From NCBI RefSeq assembly GCF_026240905.1, contig NZ_JAPEVI010000001.1, positions 1 through 64,000 on the forward strand: a stretch of DNA of 64,000 nt, read 5' to 3'. The translations under genes were made by a program, and so were the position numbers. The DNA comes from Roseibium salinum. GTDB lineage: Bacteria; Pseudomonadota; Alphaproteobacteria; Rhizobiales; Stappiaceae. Below are positions 53,443 to 63,153 of this stretch, one piece after another; position 1 is the first letter of the stretch, and the number at the start of each line of letters is the position of its first letter. The notes below the pieces were generated by a model, which had not been told where the DNA came from, did not search any database, and saw only the letters and a program-made list of their open reading frames with translations.

Positions 53443-54178
53443 CTTGCTTGATCCGGTGGTAGAAATACGAGCTGTCCTTGGCCGCGAGCCATGCCTCGTA
53501 AGCGGAACGGTTTTCGTCCCTTGTGCAAGGATAGAGGCCGATGATCGTTGCCCCCTGCCCCACGCGCTCGGCAACGAAGTCCTCGAAGGCGGTCATCTCG
53601 ATGCACTCGTCTGCGATCTCGTCCGCGATCTCGGACGGCACCACGATCACGTTGTCCGCGTCCCCGACGAGGACATCGCCGGGAAACACCGGCGCGTCCC
53701 CGCAGCCGATCGGTTCGTTGATGGCGATGGCCTCGTTGTTGGTAAGGTTCGTCGGGCTCGAGGGGCGCGTGTGATAGGCCGGGATGTCGAGGCCGGCAAT
53801 CGTGGCAGCGTCGCGAAACCCGCCATCCGTCACCACTCCTGCCCCGCCGCGCTTCATCAGCCGGGTTATGAGGATATCGCCGGCAGACGCCGCCTCGGCC
53901 TGCTTTCGGCTGTCCATGACCAGCACATGGCCCTCGGGACAGGTTTCGATAGCGACACGCTGCAGGTGCTCGGGATTGCGAAACACGTCGATCTGATTGC
54001 GGTCTTCGCGCGCGGGCATGTAGCGCAGCGTGAAGGCAGGGCCGACCATGTTGCGGCCCTTCCATCCGATGGGCCGGACGCCCTGGATCACCTGGTGGCG
54101 CAGGCCGCGCTTGAAGAGAGCCGTGGCAATCGTCGCGACCGATATATGCATGAACTTTTCGCGGGTGCGCTCTTTCAT
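53432..54178 (-). CDS. RraA-family 4-hydroxy-2-oxo-acid aldolase/demethylmenaquinone-like protein
   Basis: A 248-residue RraA-fold protein with an N-terminal helix region (HISVATIATALFKRGLRHQV), the motif ASAGDILITRLMKRGGAGVV and VTDGGFRDAATI with the conserved arginine and aspartate, then FPGDVLVGDADNVIVVP. These are the residues of the metal-dependent HMG/CHA aldolase type rather than RNase E inhibitors. In this operon it most likely cleaves a 2-keto-3-deoxy or 4-hydroxy-2-oxo acid made by the dehydratase. Confidence 0.82.
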   Translation of the reverse strand: MKERTREKFMHISVATIATALFKRGLRHQVIQGVRPIGWKGRNMVGPAFTLRYMPAREDRNQIDVFRNPEHLQRVAIETCPEGHVLVMDSRKQAEAASAGDILITRLMKRGGAGVVTDGGFRDAATIAGLDIPAYHTRPSSPTNLTNNEAIAINEPIGCGDAPVFPGDVLVGDADNVIVVPSEIADEIADECIEMTAFEDFVAERVGQGATIIGLYPCTRDENRSAYEAWLAAKDSSYFYHRIKQDER

Positions 54179-54207
54179 CGTCGTTTCCTTGATCTTGGGT
54201 GAAAGTC

Positions 54208-55236
54208 TCAGAGCGCTGCCGCCAGAACCCAGCTTGGCTGGGCGCCTGCATGGAGCCGGGACACGGCATCGAGCGCGCCGTCCGGCTGGATCCGGTAGGT
54301 CCGGGCTTCGCCGCTCTTTTCGCCGAGCACGATCATGTGGCGGCCAGAAGCGTCGAAATCGAAGGCCCGCGGACATTCCGGTGCCGGTTCAGCGCCTATC
54401 AATTGCATCTCTCCGCTGGGGCCGAGGCGGTATGCGAAAATCTGTGAGGTTTGGCGCTCTGATGCGTAGAGGACGTGTTCGTCCGGCCCGAGCCGCAGCT
54501 CCGAGGCCCAGGCTTTTTCGCCCTCGGGCAGCAGAGCGACGCGCTCCCGGATCGCCAGTGCTCCGGTATGCGGATCGACATCGAGACGCGTCAGCGTGCC
54601 CGCGAATTCCGAAAGCAGATAGGCCCGGCTCCCATCAGCCGTAAAGACGATATGCCGTGGCCCCGAGCCCGCGGGCACATCCAGCCGGGCGAGCGGGCTC
54701 AGATCGTTGCGGCCGGCATCGAACCTGTAGGTCTGGACGCAGTCCCCCCGCAGGCTGGTGGCATAGACCAGCCCGTTCGGCGCCTCGACAAGGCAATGGG
54801 CATGCATGGCATCCCGCGTCATGATCGGCTCGCCCGCCGTTCCGTCGTCCCCGATCGGACTGATGGCGATCGTGCTGCCCGTGTAGGACGAGGTCAGCAA
54901 GCGCCGGCCGCAGGATGACACCATGGCGTAGCACATGCTGGCCGGCAGGCTGGCCTGGCCGAGGCAGTTCAGCCGGCGCGCGTTTCCGTCGACGGCAAAG
55001 CTGAACAGCCGATAGGGCTCACCGCGCCAGGCCACATAGATCCACCGCCCGTCTTCACTGGCCGCCATGGGCACTCCCCCGCAGCCGCCGACGACACCCG
55101 GCAGGGGCTGCCGGTCGACGAGGACAAGCTCTCCGGTCGACGGATCAAGTTCGCAAAGCACAAGCACCGCCTCGCCCGGGGTCGAAATGACCACGCGGCG
55201 GCCGTCCGGCGGGCGCTTTGTGTCAGTGTCGAGCAA
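54208..55236 (-). CDS. seven-bladed beta-propeller lactonase (YbhE/Pgl-like)
   Basis: A 342-residue beta-propeller of the lactonase/6-phosphogluconolactonase (YbhE) family. Visible blocks include HAHCLVEAPNGLVYATSLRG, GSGPRHIVFTADGSRAYLLS and ECPRAFDFDASGRHMIVLGE. TTG 55236, after an AGGGGCG site, fits the family start. It lies 9 bp after the dehydratase gene. It would open an aldonolactone or aldarolactone, linking the uronate-dehydrogenase-like gene (63154) to the dehydratase. Confidence 0.85.
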   Translation of the reverse strand: MLDTDTKRPPDGRRVVISTPGEAVLVLCELDPSTGELVLVDRQPLPGVVGGCGGVPMAASEDGRWIYVAWRGEPYRLFSFAVDGNARRLNCLGQASLPASMCYAMVSSCGRRLLTSSYTGSTIAISPIGDDGTAGEPIMTRDAMHAHCLVEAPNGLVYATSLRGDCVQTYRFDAGRNDLSPLARLDVPAGSGPRHIVFTADGSRAYLLSEFAGTLTRLDVDPHTGALAIRERVALLPEGEKAWASELRLGPDEHVLYASERQTSQIFAYRLGPSGEMQLIGAEPAPECPRAFDFDASGRHMIVLGEKSGEARTYRIQPDGALDAVSRLHAGAQPSWVLAAAL

Positions 55237-55245
55237 GACGCGCCC

Positions 55246-56454
55246 CTATCTCTCGTCGGTCCGTTTGAGCCTCAGTCGGGCACGGCGGCGCAGTCGGGTC
55301 TGGAAATAGACGCATTCGCCCACGGTTCCCGGCTCGTAGGCGTTCGCGTTTGCCGGCATGTCCGCCACATTGCGATTGCTCGGATACTTCTCGATCTCTT
55401 CCTCGACCAGTTCCACGCCCAGGCCCGGCGCGTCGGGAACGCGCAAGGTGCCTTTTTCGGACGTCAGGGCCGGCGAGACGACCTCGTAGCGGCCCGGCCA
55501 GTCGAACTCGACACGCTCGAGCATCAAAACATTAGGGATGGTGGCCAGAACATGCAGGGCCGCAAACTCTGCCACCGGACCGAGCGAGCCGGAATGCGGC
55601 GCCATGGTGATGTAGTGAGCCTCGGCCATTGCCGCCATCTTGCGCATCTGGGTGATGCCCCCGGCACGACCGGTGTCCGGCTGGATCACATCCACCAGTT
55701 CGCGCTCGACATAGGGGCGGATACCCCAGATCGTGCTGACCCGCTCGCCCGCCGCCAGCGGAATGTCGACCGCGTCGCGCACCCGCTGCAAGGCATCCAG
55801 GTTCTCCGGCGCGACCGGGTCCTCGTAGAACAGCAGATCCAGCTTCTCCAGCTCGCGCCCGACGAGGATCGCGTCGCCGGCTGTCATCCAGGACGGCCCA
55901 TGGGCATCGACCATCAGGTCGACCTCCGGACCGACCGTGTCGCGGATCGACGACACCAGATCGAGATCCACACCACCGGTGAAGCCGACCTTCACCGCGC
56001 TGTAGCCTCGCTCCATCAGTTCACGCGCCCGTTCCGGCGTCTTGGCATGTCCGTAGACGGGAATCGTGTCGCGGAACTTGCCGCCCAGCAGGTTCCAGAT
56101 CGGCTGGCCGAGCACCTTGCCCTTGATGTCCCAAAGTGCCATCTCGATGCCGGTCAGGGCTCCGCCGCCAACCGTGCCGGTCATGCCGTGCCCCATCGCT
56201 CCCACATAGAGGCGGTGCCACAGCCGGTCGATGTCGCGCGGGTCTTCACCGATGAGGATGGTGGCAAAGTCCTGCACCGCCCGCTCGATCACGCGCGGCC
56301 AGCCCGAGCATTCCCCGATACCGCAAACGCCTTCGTCCGTTTCGATTTTCACGAACAACCAGTTGCGCGAGCCGCGGAACGATCCGTCTCCGGCAGGCAG
56401 GCCCGGACGTGAGCCGACCTGCATCAGGTAAGTCTTGATTTCGGTTATCTTCAC
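55246..56454 (-). CDS. galactonate-dehydratase-like enolase-superfamily enzyme
   Basis: A 402-residue MR/MLE-type enzyme with metal ligands in LMVDAHGPSW (D), FYEDPVAPEN (E) and LAAGERVST (E). The catalytic histidine lies in MAPHSGSLGPVAEF, a motif close to that of galactonate dehydratases. The second-strand motif reads GYSAVKVGF, so only one lysine of KxK is kept, as in the GalD-like group. GTG 56454 follows GAGGG. The C-terminus carries an extra Arg-rich tail (RLRRRARLRLKR). It would dehydrate an aldonate or aldarate. Confidence 0.85.
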   Translation of the reverse strand: MKITEIKTYLMQVGSRPGLPAGDGSFRGSRNWLFVKIETDEGVCGIGECSGWPRVIERAVQDFATILIGEDPRDIDRLWHRLYVGAMGHGMTGTVGGGALTGIEMALWDIKGKVLGQPIWNLLGGKFRDTIPVYGHAKTPERARELMERGYSAVKVGFTGGVDLDLVSSIRDTVGPEVDLMVDAHGPSWMTAGDAILVGRELEKLDLLFYEDPVAPENLDALQRVRDAVDIPLAAGERVSTIWGIRPYVERELVDVIQPDTGRAGGITQMRKMAAMAEAHYITMAPHSGSLGPVAEFAALHVLATIPNVLMLERVEFDWPGRYEVVSPALTSEKGTLRVPDAPGLGVELVEEEIEKYPSNRNVADMPANANAYEPGTVGECVYFQTRLRRRARLRLKRTDER

Positions 56455-56463
56455 GACAGGCCC

Positions 56464-58218
56464 TCAGATGGTTTCGTAGTAGCGCAGACGTTGCTTGTGT
56501 CCCCGCGCGCGCGGGTCGGCCACCGGTACGGCCGACAGCAGCGATCTGGTGTACTCGTGCTGCGGCGCGGTGCAGACCGCTTCGGTCTCGCCGGTTTCGA
56601 CAATGCGGCCTCGATACATCACGGCGATGCGATCGCAGAAGTAGCGGATCACAGCGATATCGTGGCTGATCAGGATGAAGCTCAGATCGAGCCTTTCCTG
56701 AAGGTCGAGAAGCAAATCCAGGATCTGGGTTCGCAAGCTCACGTCGAGGGCCGAAGTCGCCTCATCAGCGATGATGATGCGCGGGTTCGGCGCGATCGCT
56801 CGTGCGATGGACACGCGTTGCCGCTGCCCGCCCGAAAACGCATGCGGATAGCGCATGTAGGCCGAGCGCGGCAGTCCGACGAGGTCGAGCAGTTCATGGA
56901 CGCGCTCGCGTATCTCACGCCCAGAAAGCTTACCTTCGACGACAAGCGGCTCCGCAATGATCTGGCCGATGGTCATGCGCGGATTGAGCGAGGAAAACGG
57001 ATCCTGGAACACGGTGCGGATGTCGCGCCATGGCTGCGCAAGTTGATTTTCGCTCATCGGGGCGAGGTCGAGCTCCCGCCCGCTTTCATCGGTGTAAAGG
57101 ATCCGCCCGGCCGTGACATCGTGCACGCGCTGCAGGCAGCGACCAAGAGTGGTCTTGCCCGACCCGCTTTCGCCGACGATGCCGAGATTCTCGCCGGTTC
57201 GCAGCTCCAGGTCGGCGTCGTCAACGGCAACAAGCCCCTTCACTTCTCCCCTGAACCAGCTCGAGCCCGCGCCGAATACCTTGCGGACATTGTCCGACAC
57301 GAGGCATGGCGACCCCACCGGGCGAGTCTCGCGCATGGCCAGCCGCCGCTGGGAGGGGTGATCGAGCTCGCGAACCGAGTTGAGCAGCCGTTGCGTATAG
57401 TGGTGCTTGGGATCCTCGAAGATCTCGTAGACGTCTCCCGTCTCGACCACCTTGCCGAAGCGCATCACGGCGATTTCGTCGGCGATTTCAGCTACGACTC
57501 CCATGTCGTGGGTTATGAACAGGACCGCCATGTCGCTCTCGTCCTGGATCGACCGGATCAGATCGAGAATCTCGGCCTGTATCGTGACATCGAGCGCGGT
57601 GGTCGGCTCGTCGGCAATCAGGACGGTCGGGTTGCAGGCGAGCGCCATGGCGATCATCGCCCGTTGCCGCATGCCGCCGGAGAACTCGAAGGGGAACTGG
57701 TCGATGGCCTTCTCCGGGCGCGGGATCTCGACCTTGCGAAGAAGCTCGACCGTCCGCTCACGCGCGTCTTTTTTCGAGACCCGCTCGTGCAGGCGTATCG
57801 CCTCGCCGACCTGGTCGCCGATCCGGTGAACCGGCGAGAGCGAACTCATCGGCTCCTGAAAGATCATGGCGATGTCGCGCCCGCGCAGGCTGCGGATGGC
57901 CGATGACTTGGGATTGAGCCGCAACAGGTCGATCGTCTCTTCCTCAGCACCGCGGCGCGCCGTGCGGTGCCGGTGCAACAGCGCCTGCCCGCCTGTCACA
58001 CGGCCGGGCGGATCGACGATCTGCAGGATCGAGCGCGACATCACGCTCTTTCCCGATCCGCTTTCACCCACGACGCAAAGCGTCTTGCCGGCGTGCAGCT
58101 CGAGCGAGACATCATCCACCGCGCGAAAGGCGCCGCGTTTGGTGACGAATTCGGTCGTCAGGTTCTTGAGTTCGAGAACCGTTGTGTTGGCTTCGGAGTT
58201 CATGGCTGTCTTGCTCAT
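56464..58218 (-). CDS. fused ABC transporter ATPase (DppD-DppF fusion)
   Basis: A 584-residue protein with two complete ATPase domains in one chain. The first has Walker [10 protein letters not shown], signature FSGGMRQRAMIAMAL and Walker B VLIADEPTTALDV. The second has GESGSGKTT, FSGGQRQRVSIARAI and IIIADEATSALDV. A linker of about 50 residues separates them. The fusion replaces separate DppD and DppF subunits and is common in oligosaccharide-type importers. Its start shares one base with the permease stop. Confidence 0.9.
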   Translation of the reverse strand: MSKTAMNSEANTTVLELKNLTTEFVTKRGAFRAVDDVSLELHAGKTLCVVGESGSGKSVMSRSILQIVDPPGRVTGGQALLHRHRTARRGAEEETIDLLRLNPKSSAIRSLRGRDIAMIFQEPMSSLSPVHRIGDQVGEAIRLHERVSKKDARERTVELLRKVEIPRPEKAIDQFPFEFSGGMRQRAMIAMALACNPTVLIADEPTTALDVTIQAEILDLIRSIQDESDMAVLFITHDMGVVAEIADEIAVMRFGKVVETGDVYEIFEDPKHHYTQRLLNSVRELDHPSQRRLAMRETRPVGSPCLVSDNVRKVFGAGSSWFRGEVKGLVAVDDADLELRTGENLGIVGESGSGKTTLGRCLQRVHDVTAGRILYTDESGRELDLAPMSENQLAQPWRDIRTVFQDPFSSLNPRMTIGQIIAEPLVVEGKLSGREIRERVHELLDLVGLPRSAYMRYPHAFSGGQRQRVSIARAIAPNPRIIIADEATSALDVSLRTQILDLLLDLQERLDLSFILISHDIAVIRYFCDRIAVMYRGRIVETGETEAVCTAPQHEYTRSLLSAVPVADPRARGHKQRLRYYETI

Positions 58219-59363
58219 CAGTGGCTGTCCTGAACGTAAGGGTCGGCGGCATCGCGCAGACCGTCACCCAGGAAATTCAGGGCGAGTACCGCAAGGCATA
58301 CGGCAGCACCCGGAGCGAAGAGCCAGGGCGCCTGGGCAATCGACCGGACGTTTTGCGCTTCTTTCAACAGGACGCCCCATGAGATGATCGGCGGCGTCAG
58401 GCCAAGCCCCAGGAAGGAAAGCGATGTCTCCGCGATGATCATTACCGGGATCGCCAGAGTGACGGAGGCAATGATGTGGCTCACCATCGACGGCATCATG
58501 TGGCGAAAGATCACCCTTCCCCGCGTGCAACCGTCCAGCCGCGCCGCCGTGACGAAGTCCTCGGTTCGCAGGGCCAGAAAACGTCCTCGGACCACACGAG
58601 CGAGTTCCGTCCAGGCAACCAGCGAAAGAATGACGGTTATCGCGAAATAGCGTGTCAACGGCGACCAATCCTGCGGAAGCGCGGCGCTCAGTCCCAGCCA
58701 GATCGGAATCGTCGGCAGAGATATCACCAGTTCCACGACCCTTTGAATCAACATATCGACACGGCCGCCGTAATAGCCGGAGATCCCTCCAAGGATCAGT
58801 CCGAGCACGAGGCTGAGACTGACGCCGATGAGGCCGATGGACATGGATATCCGCGTGCCATAGATCGTCCGGCTCAGCATGTCGCGCCCCAGGCGATCGG
58901 CACCGATCAGGAAGAAGCGTTCCTGAGGGTCTTCCGTGGTCAGCAGGTGTCGCTCCATTGGAATGATGCCCCACAGACGGTAGGGATCGCCCTTGCCGAA
59001 AAAGTCCAGGTAGATCTTGCGGTCAGGATCCTCCGTGAAGGTGGTCTGGAGCGTGAACGGGTCCCGCTCCGCCGTCAGGGCGGTGACATGGGGATTGAAG
59101 GACCAGCCGCCGTCGGGATGCCTGTCGATCAGGTGGATCATTTGCGGCGGATGATAGATATCCGCCGACGAGGTCGCGTTCGGATCGAATGGAGCGAGGA
59201 TCTCCGCGAAGGCGCCCACGAAATAAAACAGAAGGACGATTATCGCGCCGGTCATGGCCAGGCGGTGCCGGCGGAAGGCAATCCAGATCAGACGCCATTG
59301 AGACGCAAAATCCTCCGGCGATTGCTCCAAAGCGCGGTGGTCGATGTCGATTTCAGCAGTCAT
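58218..59363 (-). CDS. ABC transporter permease with large periplasmic insert (DppC-like)
   Basis: A 381-residue DppC-type permease. Between the first helix and FLIGADRLGRDMLSRTIYGT there is an insert of about 110 residues (from NPHVTALTAERDPFTLQTTF), absent from the homologue at 15530. Similar inserts occur in importers of oligosaccharides and other large ligands. The EAA loop (AARLDGCTRGRVIFRHMMPS) is intact. 1-bp overlap with the fused ATPase and a 6-bp gap to the upstream permease. Confidence 0.88.
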   Translation of the reverse strand: MTAEIDIDHRALEQSPEDFASQWRLIWIAFRRHRLAMTGAIIVLLFYFVGAFAEILAPFDPNATSSADIYHPPQMIHLIDRHPDGGWSFNPHVTALTAERDPFTLQTTFTEDPDRKIYLDFFGKGDPYRLWGIIPMERHLLTTEDPQERFFLIGADRLGRDMLSRTIYGTRISMSIGLIGVSLSLVLGLILGGISGYYGGRVDMLIQRVVELVISLPTIPIWLGLSAALPQDWSPLTRYFAITVILSLVAWTELARVVRGRFLALRTEDFVTAARLDGCTRGRVIFRHMMPSMVSHIIASVTLAIPVMIIAETSLSFLGLGLTPPIISWGVLLKEAQNVRSIAQAPWLFAPGAAVCLAVLALNFLGDGLRDAADPYVQDSH

Positions 59364-59369
59364 TGAGGG

Positions 59370-60356
59370 TCACCGGAAACGAATGCGCGGGTCGATCACC
59401 GCGAGCAGGATGTCGGACACGAGCATCCCGACGATGGACAGGCAGCAGAGCAGAAGGATGAAGGCTCCCGCCAGGTACATGTCCTGCGCCAGGAGCGCCT
59501 GGAGCATCAGCGGCCCCGAAGTCGGCAGCGAAAGCACGAAGGCTGTGATGACGGCGCCTGATATCAGTTGCGGGAATGCCCAGCCGATCGTTGAGATAAA
59601 GGGATTGATCGCGATCCGCACCGGATACTTCATGATCAGCCGGAATTCAGACAGGCCCTTGGCTCGGGCGGTTGTCACATAGGGGCGGTACAGTTCATCC
59701 AGCAGGTTGGCACGCATGATGCGGACCAGACTTGCCGTCGCGCTGGTGCCGAGAATGATCACCGGGATCCAGATATGAGCCGCAAGGTCACCGATCTTGG
59801 CCAGAGACCAGGGGGCATCCTTGTATTCCTCGGAGAAAAGGCCGGATACATCCGACCCGAAATAAACGACCGCCACGTACATGAGCACGAGCGCGAAGAG
59901 GAAGTTCGGGGTGGCTAATCCGATGAAGCCTATCGTCGTGAAGAAGTAATCTCCGACTGAATACTTTCGAACGGCTGAGTAGATCCCGATGGGCAGGGCT
60001 ACCGCCCATGTGAACATCAATGTCGCCAGTGCCAGGGTAACGGACAGCGCCATGCGCTCCCAGATCAGCTGCCCCACTGGCTGTTGCCATTCGAAGGAAA
60101 TTCCGAAGTCGCCCTGAAGGACACCGCCGATCCAGTGAAAGTACTGGACAAGGAAGGGCTGATCGAAGCCGTAGCGTTCACGAAGTGCGTCCAACCTCGC
60201 CTCGTCCACGATATCGCCGGATTGGGCCAGCGTCGCAGCGAAGGACGTAAGATAATCGCCTGGAGGAGCGGTGATCAGCGCGAATGCGATGAGCGAGACC
60301 GCGAACATGAACGGGATCGCCCAAAGAATGCGGCGCGCGATGTAGGCAAACAACAT
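59370..60356 (-). CDS. ABC transporter permease (DppB-like)
   Basis: A 328-residue DppB-type permease with an N-terminal helix (MLFAYIARRILWAIPFMFAV), the periplasmic region preceding YGFDQPFLVQYFHWIGGVL, and EAA loop TARAKGLSEFRLIMKYPV. It partners the DppC-like protein. It is 245 bp downstream of the binding-protein gene, a gap that contains a strong hairpin. Confidence 0.89.
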   Translation of the reverse strand: MLFAYIARRILWAIPFMFAVSLIAFALITAPPGDYLTSFAATLAQSGDIVDEARLDALRERYGFDQPFLVQYFHWIGGVLQGDFGISFEWQQPVGQLIWERMALSVTLALATLMFTWAVALPIGIYSAVRKYSVGDYFFTTIGFIGLATPNFLFALVLMYVAVVYFGSDVSGLFSEEYKDAPWSLAKIGDLAAHIWIPVIILGTSATASLVRIMRANLLDELYRPYVTTARAKGLSEFRLIMKYPVRIAINPFISTIGWAFPQLISGAVITAFVLSLPTSGPLMLQALLAQDMYLAGAFILLLCCLSIVGMLVSDILLAVIDPRIRFR

Positions 60357-60561
60357 CAGGAAACTCCCGTGGGAATTATTCTTCGGTTGGCACCGGCCCC
60401 TGCAGATCGATTGTCAGTCAAGGAATGCAGGGTGTAGCGAGTGCGTGATATCTGAGGGAACCCGAGGCTCAACTGCTGGCGCCATCGATCCGCTCGTCCA
60501 GCAAGCGGTGTCACCTTTGTCGGAAGCGACCTTCCACCTTACCGGCGTGAACTCGTGGGCG

Positions 60562-60592
60562 CTGCGGCGCTTCCAGTTCGGTAGCGCCGCAG
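60562..60592 (-). terminator. intercistronic hairpin after the binding-protein gene
   Basis: A perfect 10-bp stem (CTGCGGCGCT / AGCGCCGCAG) with an 11-nt loop, 9 bp past the binding-protein stop and 206 bp before the permease start. It lacks a U-tract, so partial termination or protection of the upstream mRNA, giving more binding protein than permease, is likely. Confidence 0.55.
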
Positions 60593-60601
60593 GGGTTTGC
60601 C

Positions 60602-62554
60602 TTACTCGTCCTTCCAGAACCACGTCTGTGGCAGGGTCGGCGAAGGCGTCGCATAGTACCACGAACTCGGCATCTTCTCCGGCACGTTCATCAGGTCGTT
60701 CTTGACGATTCCGTAGGTCGGAATGGCTTTGGCCACGCCGATTACCTCGAACTCGTCGGCCGCGATCTGGGCGATCTCAAGCATCGTCTTGCGGCGCTCT
60801 TCCGGATCGGTCATGCCACGCGCCTCGTCATAGAGCCGCAGACGTTCCTTGATCGACGCCGGCGGCTCTTCGCCACTCTCGCCACCGCTCAGGTACCAGT
60901 CCCGCCAGGCAATGCCATAGCGGCTGTCATGGTGCACCGGAACAAGCATCTGGGGAATCTGACCCGCAACCCAGCTCTGCTTGGCGTTCCACACCGCGGC
61001 ATCGTGATCGTTGCTGTTGGACGTGCGCTCGTAGAAGAACGTGCGTTCCATCGGGTTGATTTCCATGTCCACGCCCAGTTCGGCCCATTGCTGCTCGACC
61101 AGTTGCAGAGCATCCACCCAGACCGGATCGAACGTCGGGATGACGTCGACCTGGAACCGCACCGGTTCGCCGTTCGGCATCTGGCGCACGCCGTCAGGCC
61201 CGCGCTCGAGGCCAAGACCGTCCAGCAGTGCATTTGCTTGCTCGGGGTCGTGTTCGAGGAACTGCTTGGCGGTCTGCTCGTGGTAATATGGATGATCCTC
61301 GAACGGCCCGTGCTGCCACGGCTCACCTTCGCCCAGCATCACCGTGTCGATGATCTCCTGGCGATCCATGCCGAGGGAGAGCGCGACCCGGAAGTCCTTC
61401 CTGTTGAACAGCTCCCGCAGATCGGGATCTTTATGGGTGAGGTTCAGGTTGATGATCATATTGCTGCCACCGGGCGGTTCCGCAGCGAAAAAGTGGTAGT
61501 CACCTTTCTCACGGTTTTCGGCCAGTACGGGCCGGTTCGCCGGCGGATCAATGTGCCTGAGGCCGAAATCGATCCGCCCGCCGATGACACCGAGGATCAG
61601 GCTCTCGACATCCTGGTCGATCGGCGCGACGATCTGGTCGATGTAGGGCAACTGGTTACCCTCGGTATCGATCTGCCAGAAATAGGGATTGCGCTCCAGC
61701 ACGACACGCGTCGTACCACCGACATAAGGCTCCTTGATCACCCATGGATCCAGCGTCGGGCGCTCCGGATTGCCCCAGCGAGCCGGGATCTCGAGGTCGC
61801 CGCACTTTTGCAGGAACAGGTTCTGCCAGTCGGTGGCTTCGTTCTTCGCGATCAGCTCATCCACATTGTCGTTGTAGGTGGGCAGGAACTGTGAACAGTA
61901 GTGCTTGGCGTAGAGCACCGGATGCTGCCCCAGCGGACTGGCGAGTTCTGCCAGGAAGTCGCCATAGGGTTCCTTGAAGGTGAAGCGTACGGTGTAGTCA
62001 TCCACCTTTTCGACCTGCATCGGCTCACCGCCCGAGGTGTAGCGTGGCGGCGTAGGCGCGAACTCCTCATTCAGCACAAGGTCGTCGATGTTGAACAGCA
62101 CATCATCGGCCGTGAACGGTTCGCCGTCCGACCATTTCATCCCGTCGCGAAGATAGAACGTAAACACGCGGCCGCCGTCTTCGACCTCGAAGCGCTCCGC
62201 AACGTTGGGCACGATCTCGGTATACTGGGGATCCCAACGCACGAGGCCCTGAGGTCCGACGACACGCAGAATGTGGTTGTGGTCGGAACTTCCCCGCAAG
62301 CCAATGCGCAGGTCGCCACCATAGGTCCCGATGGCGTTCAGCGGCTCCACCACCTCAGGCTCTTCGCCGACGCGCTCCGCCACGGGCGGCAGGCTGCCCG
62401 CCTCCACCATTGCCGCGAGCGACGGGGCTTGGCCGGTAGCCTCCTGTGCGACTGCCGGAAGCGCATTCAATGGCATGATCGCGCCACTCAGCATGAGGCT
62501 GGCTGTCAGACGCCTCGCCGGCAGGGACATGCCAGTTCCTTGATCTCGTCTCAT
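60602..62554 (-). CDS. ABC transporter substrate-binding protein, family 5, oligosaccharide-size
   Basis: A 650-residue binding protein, over 100 residues longer than standard peptide-binding members. The signal region (SLPARRLTASLMLSGAIMPL then PAVAQE) precedes IRxGLRGSS-type family-5 blocks, FTFYLRDGMKWSDGEPFTAD and VRFTFKEPYGDFLAELASPL. ATG 62554 is preceded by GGGAGGACAG; an upstream ATG would add 59 unlike residues. Size, together with the permease insert and fused ATPases, suggests a sugar-containing ligand. It leads the 10-kb operon. Confidence 0.87.
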   Translation of the reverse strand: MRRDQGTGMSLPARRLTASLMLSGAIMPLNALPAVAQEATGQAPSLAAMVEAGSLPPVAERVGEEPEVVEPLNAIGTYGGDLRIGLRGSSDHNHILRVVGPQGLVRWDPQYTEIVPNVAERFEVEDGGRVFTFYLRDGMKWSDGEPFTADDVLFNIDDLVLNEEFAPTPPRYTSGGEPMQVEKVDDYTVRFTFKEPYGDFLAELASPLGQHPVLYAKHYCSQFLPTYNDNVDELIAKNEATDWQNLFLQKCGDLEIPARWGNPERPTLDPWVIKEPYVGGTTRVVLERNPYFWQIDTEGNQLPYIDQIVAPIDQDVESLILGVIGGRIDFGLRHIDPPANRPVLAENREKGDYHFFAAEPPGGSNMIINLNLTHKDPDLRELFNRKDFRVALSLGMDRQEIIDTVMLGEGEPWQHGPFEDHPYYHEQTAKQFLEHDPEQANALLDGLGLERGPDGVRQMPNGEPVRFQVDVIPTFDPVWVDALQLVEQQWAELGVDMEINPMERTFFYERTSNSNDHDAAVWNAKQSWVAGQIPQMLVPVHHDSRYGIAWRDWYLSGGESGEEPPASIKERLRLYDEARGMTDPEERRKTMLEIAQIAADEFEVIGVAKAIPTYGIVKNDLMNVPEKMPSSWYYATPSPTLPQTWFWKDE

Positions 62555-63153
62555 TCTGTCCTCCCATTTTTCACGCCTCCTCCTGGCCACGGGCTCCTCA
62601 CCCTTGCCGCTCACAGTGCGCACTAAAGTCGTATAACAGCAATTTACATTTTTCAACTGATATCGTACATTATTTTGTGTAGCGGCTCTGGCAAAACATG
62701 TTAGACAGTATCCTGCCAATAAATTGATCAAACACTATCTATCTGAATAGAAAGGCAAAAATGTCTGATATCAGTCTTTTCGAGCCAGATATTGCCACGC
62801 ATAAATCGTACACTATTACGGACATTAGTAAGGCGCTGTTTGGGAGTTCCTCCTTTAAGATCAAGGATCAAGCCCGCGGATCCAGCTTTGGCAACAGCGC
62901 TTCAACGGTGGGTGTGGCCGACACGGTCTTCAACTCGATCGTGCGCCTGATCGCGGCAGCACAAGAAACCGTCGCCTGGGGTATTGCCCGGCGGTCCAAC
63001 CCGATGCGCATGTCCGGCTGTCTTCGCGCGGCGCGAGATGAGCGCGCCGGAAACCAGCATGCAAACCGCATTCGGAATTCTGAACCAACGGGATCCGCGA
63101 TGTACGATCACCTGAGTTGCGCGCGGCAGCGAATGTTCGAGGACGTCTGACAC
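62555..63153. other. long divergent promoter region, possible decayed ORF
   Basis: About 600 bp between divergent genes. The first 200 bp is AT-rich and includes GTATAACA at 62631-62638. A 129-codon plus-strand frame at 62761-63150 (starts MSDISLFEPDIATHKSYTIT) ends 3 bp before the next start but resembles no family I know. It may be a remnant or a chance frame. Confidence 0.35.

Noticed and set aside
62761..63150. A 129-codon frame upstream of the uronate-dehydrogenase-like gene
   Set aside because: Composition changes halfway, nothing was recognised, and it lies in a divergent promoter region; kept only as a note.
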